Shown here in pieces: positions 42,017 to 45,736 of a DNA stretch of 45,736 nt. Numbering within the stretch: the stretch's first letter is position 1; each line of letters opens with the position of its first letter. The notes below the pieces were generated by a model. That model saw only the letters and a program-made list of their open reading frames with translations, was not told the origin of the DNA and did no database searches. A program made the translations under genes and the position numbers. The stretch spans positions 1 to 45,736 of the forward strand of contig JAJYWE010000001.1 in assembly GCA_021791675.1 (NCBI GenBank), read 5' to 3'. The stretch is from Actinomycetes bacterium (GTDB taxonomy: Bacteria > Actinomycetota > Acidimicrobiia > Acidimicrobiales > JAKAOS01).

Positions 42017-43468
42017 TCAGGGTTCCGGGGCGAGGGGCCGGCCGGCGAAGAGTGGCGACGAGCGCTCGAACACCGGGTCGGTACGGGCGGGGATCGAGTC
42101 GTAGATCGGCTGAATCCGGCGGTAGAGCTCGTGGTGGGCGGGCTCGGGGGGCACGTCGAGCTCTTTCGCGACCATCGCCTCCATCGCGTCCTCGAACGAG
42201 GCGTGCCAGCCGAGGCCGACCGTTGCGCAGATGGCCGCGCCGAGGCCCACCGCGTTGTGGACCCGGGTCCGCTCGGCAGGCAGGCCGAACACGTCCGCGA
42301 AGAGCTGGAGGAACAACCGCGAGGCCGACCCGCCGCCGGATACGACGAGACGCCGGAAGTCCCGACCGAGCTCGCGAGCCATCTCGTTCGCGCAGCGTCC
42401 GATGGTGAGCGCGATTCCTTCCAGGATCGCGCGATGCACGTGGAAGCGCCCGTGGCGGTTGTCGAAGCCGAGCATCGAGCCCTTGCGGAAGGGAGCGGAC
42501 GGGGTCGCAAGCCAGTCGAGGACGACCATGAGCCCGTCGCTCCCCGGCGGGACCGTGGCTGCCGCCTGCTCGTCGAGCCAGGCCTCGGGACTCAGCCCCG
42601 CTGCAGCCGCAGGACCCGCCGCCTCGGCGCCGAGCAGGTCTCGCCACCAGCTGACGGTCCACATGCCACGCCGGATCCCGCCACTCTCGTAGAGGTAGCG
42701 GTAGGGCACGCTCGCGAAGTTGGACCAGAAGCTCGCGCCCTGGCGGTTCTCCTCCCCAAGGGTCATGGAGGCGATGTACGTGCCGAGCGACACGAGCAGG
42801 TCGCCCGGGTCCGAGAGACCGCAGCCGAGCGCCTCGACCGCCTTGTCGTTCGCGGTGGCGAAGACGGGCAGTCCCTCCGGGAGCCCGGTCTCCTCGGCCG
42901 CCGACGCGGAGACCCGGCCGAGCTCGTCGCCGGGCATCACGAGCTCGAACAGCGCGTCGCGAGGCATGTTGCACGCGGCGAAGCCCTCGTTGTCGTCCAA
43001 CCACGACCAGCGGTCGGTCGACAACGGCCACATGCCCTGGTAGTTGGCCACGGTGTCCCGGAACTGGCCGGTCATGCGAGCGGTCGCGTAGCCCGAGGAG
43101 GTGGTGATCCATGCGACCTCGGGCACCTCGGGCTCGTAGGCCCCCGACACGCGTTCATCCATCCAGCTCATCACCGGGGCGGCGAGCCTGCCGTCGGCGC
43201 GGAGCAGCGCCCGGCAGTAGCGGATCGTGCACAGGCCGACCCCGGCGATCTCTCGAGACTCCCCCGGGAAGGCGGCCATGGCGGCCCGGCTGGCCTCGCG
43301 GATCGAGTCCCAGATGTCGTCGTCGGGGTGCTCGGCAACCCCGGGCCGTGGGGTGCAGTAGGCCCGAAGGGGCCGGGTGGCACTGGACACCACGCCGCCC
43401 CACTCGTCGAAGATCGAGACCTTGGTGCTCTGGGACCCGTTGTCGATCCCGACCACGTAGCGACCCAT
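42017..43468 (-). CDS. FGGY-family carbohydrate kinase (YgcE-like)
   Basis: 483 aa. The ATP-fold start VVGIDNGSQSTKVSIFDEWG is followed by GVGLCTIRYCRALLRADGRL, SWMDERVSGAYEPEVPEV, the second-domain LLVSLGTYIASMTLGEENRQ, RAILEGIALTIGRCANEMAR and the C-terminal VVSGGGSASRLFLQLFADVF then LGAAICATVGLGWH. FGGY kinases phosphorylate sugars or polyols. Its ATG overlaps the FAD oxidase stop (TGATG), and it is the last gene of the SDR-oxidase-kinase run. The same trio occurs as E. coli ygcW-ygcU-ygcE. The substrate is unknown. Confidence 0.88.
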   Translation of the reverse strand: MGRYVVGIDNGSQSTKVSIFDEWGGVVSSATRPLRAYCTPRPGVAEHPDDDIWDSIREASRAAMAAFPGESREIAGVGLCTIRYCRALLRADGRLAAPVMSWMDERVSGAYEPEVPEVAWITTSSGYATARMTGQFRDTVANYQGMWPLSTDRWSWLDDNEGFAACNMPRDALFELVMPGDELGRVSASAAEETGLPEGLPVFATANDKAVEALGCGLSDPGDLLVSLGTYIASMTLGEENRQGASFWSNFASVPYRYLYESGGIRRGMWTVSWWRDLLGAEAAGPAAAAGLSPEAWLDEQAAATVPPGSDGLMVVLDWLATPSAPFRKGSMLGFDNRHGRFHVHRAILEGIALTIGRCANEMARELGRDFRRLVVSGGGSASRLFLQLFADVFGLPAERTRVHNAVGLGAAICATVGLGWHASFEDAMEAMVAKELDVPPEPAHHELYRRIQPIYDSIPARTDPVFERSSPLFAGRPLAPEP

Positions 43469-44979
43469 CAGCCCTCGCCGCCGGCCCAGCCCGGCCCGAT
43501 CGGGAAGATCGTGCCGGCGTTCATCACCCCGTTCGGATCGAGCGCGGCCTTGACCCGGCGCAACAGTTCGTACGCGCTGCCGTGCTCCTCGGCACTCCAG
43601 GCCGCGCGGTACTTCCCGATGCCGTGGTGGTGGACCATCGACCCACCGTGACGGAGCGCCTCCTCCACGACGATCGCATTGATCGGGACGTGATACTTCT
43701 CGAGCTCTTCCGAGGGCTCGCAGTCGATGTGGTAGTCGTAGACGAAGTACAAGTTGGTACCGGTCTGGTAGCTGTGCGAGGAGTGCGCTCCGAGCATCGT
43801 GATGTCACCCGCAAAGGGGTACTCCTCACGCACCCGCCTCATCACCGCCTCGTAGATCGGGACCACCGCAGACCACCGGGCGGACACCTCGGTGGTGTAG
43901 CCGAGCCAGTGCTCCGCCAGCATCTTGCGGGTCTCGGCCTCGAGGCGCTCCGGACCCCAGTTCAGGTCCGAGAACCAGGCCTCGATGAGCGCCGAGTCGA
44001 GGCGGTCGTGGGCCCGGGAACGCATCACCGCTTCCACCGCCTCTGCGGTCACGGTCACCACCGGGCGCGGGCCGTCGCAGACGAACACGAGCAGGCACTT
44101 CCCGCGGGTGTGCTCCCCGAGGTGCTGGCGGGCGTCCTCTTCCGAGTAGAGCCGGCACACCGAGGGCCGGTACCCTGCGGTCACCACCTCGCGCAGGACC
44201 TCCACACCAGTCGCCATGTCCCCGACCAGGTAGCCGAGGTGCACGGAGTTCTCCGGCTGGTACCGAAACAGCTCGACGGTGACCTCGGTGATGAAGCAGA
44301 ATGCCCCTTCGTTGCCGATCGCGAGATGGCGGATATCCGGCCCCGCCGCGCGCCGAGGGACGTTCTTCACCCGGCACACCGTCCCGTCGGGTAGAACCGC
44401 CTCGAGTCCGACGACGAGGTCCTCGATGCCGCCGTACAGCGTCGAGAACTGCCCGATCGAGCGGGTCGCGACCAGGCCGCCCAGCTGGGCGATCGGTTTG
44501 GACTGGGGCGAGTGGCCGGTCGTGAGGCCCTTCGCGCGAGCCGCGTCCTCGAGCACCTGCAGCGGCGTCCCACACTGGACCGTGGCCATCATGTCGGTCT
44601 CGTCGACGCTGAGAATGGCGTTCATCGCGGACCCGTCGAGGACCACGGTGTCCTCCACGATCGTCTCCAGACCACCCTCGGTCGCGGTGCCCCCGGTGCG
44701 TGCCACCACGTTCACACGGTGGGCGTCGAGATAGGCCAGCACCCGCGAGACCTCCGCCGTCGAGCGCGGACGAACGATCGCCGCCGGTATCGGGGCGGTG
44801 AAGATGCCGTTGACCGCCTGGTACTTCTTGTAACGGTCGACGCTCGAGCGGCGCAGCTCCTGCTCGTCGATGTCGACCGCGTCGGCTCCGAGAAGCGCCT
44901 CGAGGCCCGCGCGGAGCTCGGCGCGAGAGAGGTCCGAGCGGCTCGGTAGCGGTGCAGGGATGCGACGGTCAGCGGACAA
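43468..44979 (-). CDS. FAD-linked oxidase of the VAO/alkyl-DHAP-synthase family (YgcU-like)
   Basis: 503 aa, beginning at a TTG (44979) that lies within the SDR gene's 3' end (11-bp overlap) and follows GGGGG; no other start is close. The FAD-binding PCMH domain has PAAIVRPRSTAEVSRVLAYL, VVARTGGTATEGGLE and HSPQSKPIAQLGGLVATRSI then GQFSTLYGGIEDLVVGLEAV. The cap and C-terminal domain include GGSMVHHHGIGKYRAAWSAE. The H-H-H-G-x-G motif is that of alkyldihydroxyacetonephosphate synthase relatives. Most members oxidise a hydroxy acid or sugar-type substrate, so a sugar alcohol or sugar-acid oxidation is plausible. Upstream is the SDR and downstream the FGGY kinase. Confidence 0.87.
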   Translation of the reverse strand: MSADRRIPAPLPSRSDLSRAELRAGLEALLGADAVDIDEQELRRSSVDRYKKYQAVNGIFTAPIPAAIVRPRSTAEVSRVLAYLDAHRVNVVARTGGTATEGGLETIVEDTVVLDGSAMNAILSVDETDMMATVQCGTPLQVLEDAARAKGLTTGHSPQSKPIAQLGGLVATRSIGQFSTLYGGIEDLVVGLEAVLPDGTVCRVKNVPRRAAGPDIRHLAIGNEGAFCFITEVTVELFRYQPENSVHLGYLVGDMATGVEVLREVVTAGYRPSVCRLYSEEDARQHLGEHTRGKCLLVFVCDGPRPVVTVTAEAVEAVMRSRAHDRLDSALIEAWFSDLNWGPERLEAETRKMLAEHWLGYTTEVSARWSAVVPIYEAVMRRVREEYPFAGDITMLGAHSSHSYQTGTNLYFVYDYHIDCEPSEELEKYHVPINAIVVEEALRHGGSMVHHHGIGKYRAAWSAEEHGSAYELLRRVKAALDPNGVMNAGTIFPIGPGWAGGEG

Positions 44980-45736
44980 GGTAGCCCCCGTCGACCACGA
45001 GAGTGTGGCCGTTCACGTAGTCCGACGCTCGGCTCGCCAGGAACACGAGTGCTCCCATCAGGTCGGCCGTGTCTCCCCACCGCCCCGCCGGGATGTGCTC
45101 GAGCACCCGCCGACTGGACTCGGGATCTGCGCGGGTCGCCGCCGTGATCGCCGTTGCGAAGTATCCCGGGGCAATGGCGTTGACTTGGATATTGTGCGCC
45201 GCCAGCTCGTCGCAGTATGCCTTGGTGAAGCCCACCAACCCGTGCTTGGTGGCCGCATACGCAGGGGAGAGGCGGCCACCGAGGAACGAGAACAGCGAGC
45301 CGATGTTCACGATCTTCCCCGAGCCCCGCGCGACCATGACCGCAGCCGCCGCGTGGGCGAGCTCGAACGCTGCGGTCAGGTTGAGCGCGATCATCGGATC
45401 CCACTGCTCCCGGCCGAACTCCTCGACCGGCGCGAGCGTGGAGATCCCCGCCGAGTTGACGAGGATGTCGAGACCCCCGAGGGCCTCGACGCAACCTCGC
45501 ACCACCTCCGCGGGCGCGCCGGCTCTGGTGATGTCGGCCCGGACCACCATCGCACGCGAACCAGCCTCCTCGACCAGGCGCTCGGTCTCACCGTCGTCGT
45601 CGGTGACCGTGGGGATGTAGACCGACGCACCGGCCTTTGCGAGCGCTACCGAGAAGGCCTGGCCGAGGCCGGTGTTGCCGCCGGTGACGATCGCTACTCG
45701 GCCCGCGAGCGAGAACAGATCGAGCGAGAACTCCTG
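44969..45736 (-). CDS. Short-chain dehydrogenase/reductase (YgcW-like), partial at the right edge
   Basis: 255 codons; the N-terminus lies outside the window (the track start at 45550 is internal). The visible protein starts FSLDLFSLAGRVAIVTGGNT + GLGQAF, with the cofactor loop T-G-G-N-T-G-L-G. It continues DILVNSAGISTLAPVEEFGR, NIGSLFSFLGGRLSPAYAAT + KHG (Y-x-x-x-K catalytic), QVNAIAPGYFATAITAAT and HIPAGRWGDTADLMGALVFL, ending VNGHTLVVDGGYLVR. These phrases closely match what I recall of E. coli YgcW and related SDRs. It would oxidise or reduce a sugar or polyol with NAD(P)H. First visible gene of the SDR-oxidase-kinase run. Confidence 0.9.
   Translation of the reverse strand, partial: QEFSLDLFSLAGRVAIVTGGNTGLGQAFSVALAKAGASVYIPTVTDDDGETERLVEEAGSRAMVVRADITRAGAPAEVVRGCVEALGGLDILVNSAGISTLAPVEEFGREQWDPMIALNLTAAFELAHAAAAVMVARGSGKIVNIGSLFSFLGGRLSPAYAATKHGLVGFTKAYCDELAAHNIQVNAIAPGYFATAITAATRADPESSRRVLEHIPAGRWGDTADLMGALVFLASRASDYVNGHTLVVDGGYLVR

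Noticed and set aside
41990-42021. CCTGACC...GGTCAGG inverted repeat at the convergent dehydrogenase/kinase ends, considered as a terminator
   Set aside because: Only seven base pairs with a long loop and no T tract; it overlaps the kinase stop codon and is easily expected by chance.

Overview
The window is a very GC-rich chromosomal segment from an actinobacterium. The evidence is strong C/G third-position bias, many GTG starts, GTGA/ATGA stop-start overlaps between neighbours, a mycobacterial-type RpiB, a DUF2630 protein, and a clear homologue of the proteasome activator Bpa/PafE with a C-terminal G-T-Y-L tail. A deep-branching lineage such as Acidimicrobiia is my guess from gene content and style; I cannot prove it here.

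Layout: (1) 1-2040: the 5' part of an MFS transporter running off the left edge, tRNA-Pro(UGG) and tRNA-Gly(UCC), then a decayed stretch with a remnant of an Ig-like secreted protein, a ~332-bp inverted-repeat element with no transposase, and an internally deleted PIN-domain toxin. (2) 2055-4562: a GH3 lipoprotein facing an MscS-type channel. (3) 4715-9804 (minus): a tightly coupled four-gene run (GNAT-like/unknown, patatin, DUF255 thioredoxin-like, unknown). (4) 10000-14533 (minus): dnaE and a DapA-family aldolase. (5) 14644-15876: a pore-like membrane protein. (6) 15904-18027 (minus): bpa-rpiB-acuI. (7) 18159-22792: a phosphodiesterase/phosphatase, then an Rrf2 regulator coupled to a GNAT/acyl-CoA-ligase fusion. 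(8) 22857-26884 (minus): DUF2630, a catalytically dead-looking ALDH paralogue, and a histidine phosphatase coupled to a ROK sugar kinase. (9) 26985-31608: an MFS-like protein, a DEAD-box helicase, a flippase/LPG-synthase-type membrane protein and an Lrp/AsnC regulator. (10) 32163-37407: a LolA-like exported protein, ABC ATPase and ABC permease, divergent from an OmpR/histidine kinase pair. (11) 37542-40320: a sigma-70 factor facing the dksA-like/lspA/rluD operon. (12) 40584-45736: a succinate-semialdehyde-type dehydrogenase preceded by a 26-bp triple tandem repeat, then an FGGY kinase, an FAD-linked oxidase and an SDR. The last three match the gene set of the E. coli ygcW-ygcU-ygcE locus.

Functional themes are cell-envelope maintenance (LspA, LolA-like/ABC with a two-component system, MscS, patatin, GH3), protein quality control and acylation (Bpa, GNAT-acyl-CoA-ligase fusion, DUF255), and central or sugar carbon metabolism (rpiB, ROK kinase, histidine phosphatase, the Ygc-like sugar cluster). 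No CRISPR array, rRNA or intact transposase was seen. The least conventional elements are the decayed island by the tRNAs, the dead ALDH paralogue, the degenerate ligase half of the GNAT fusion, and the tandem repeat in front of the dehydrogenase.
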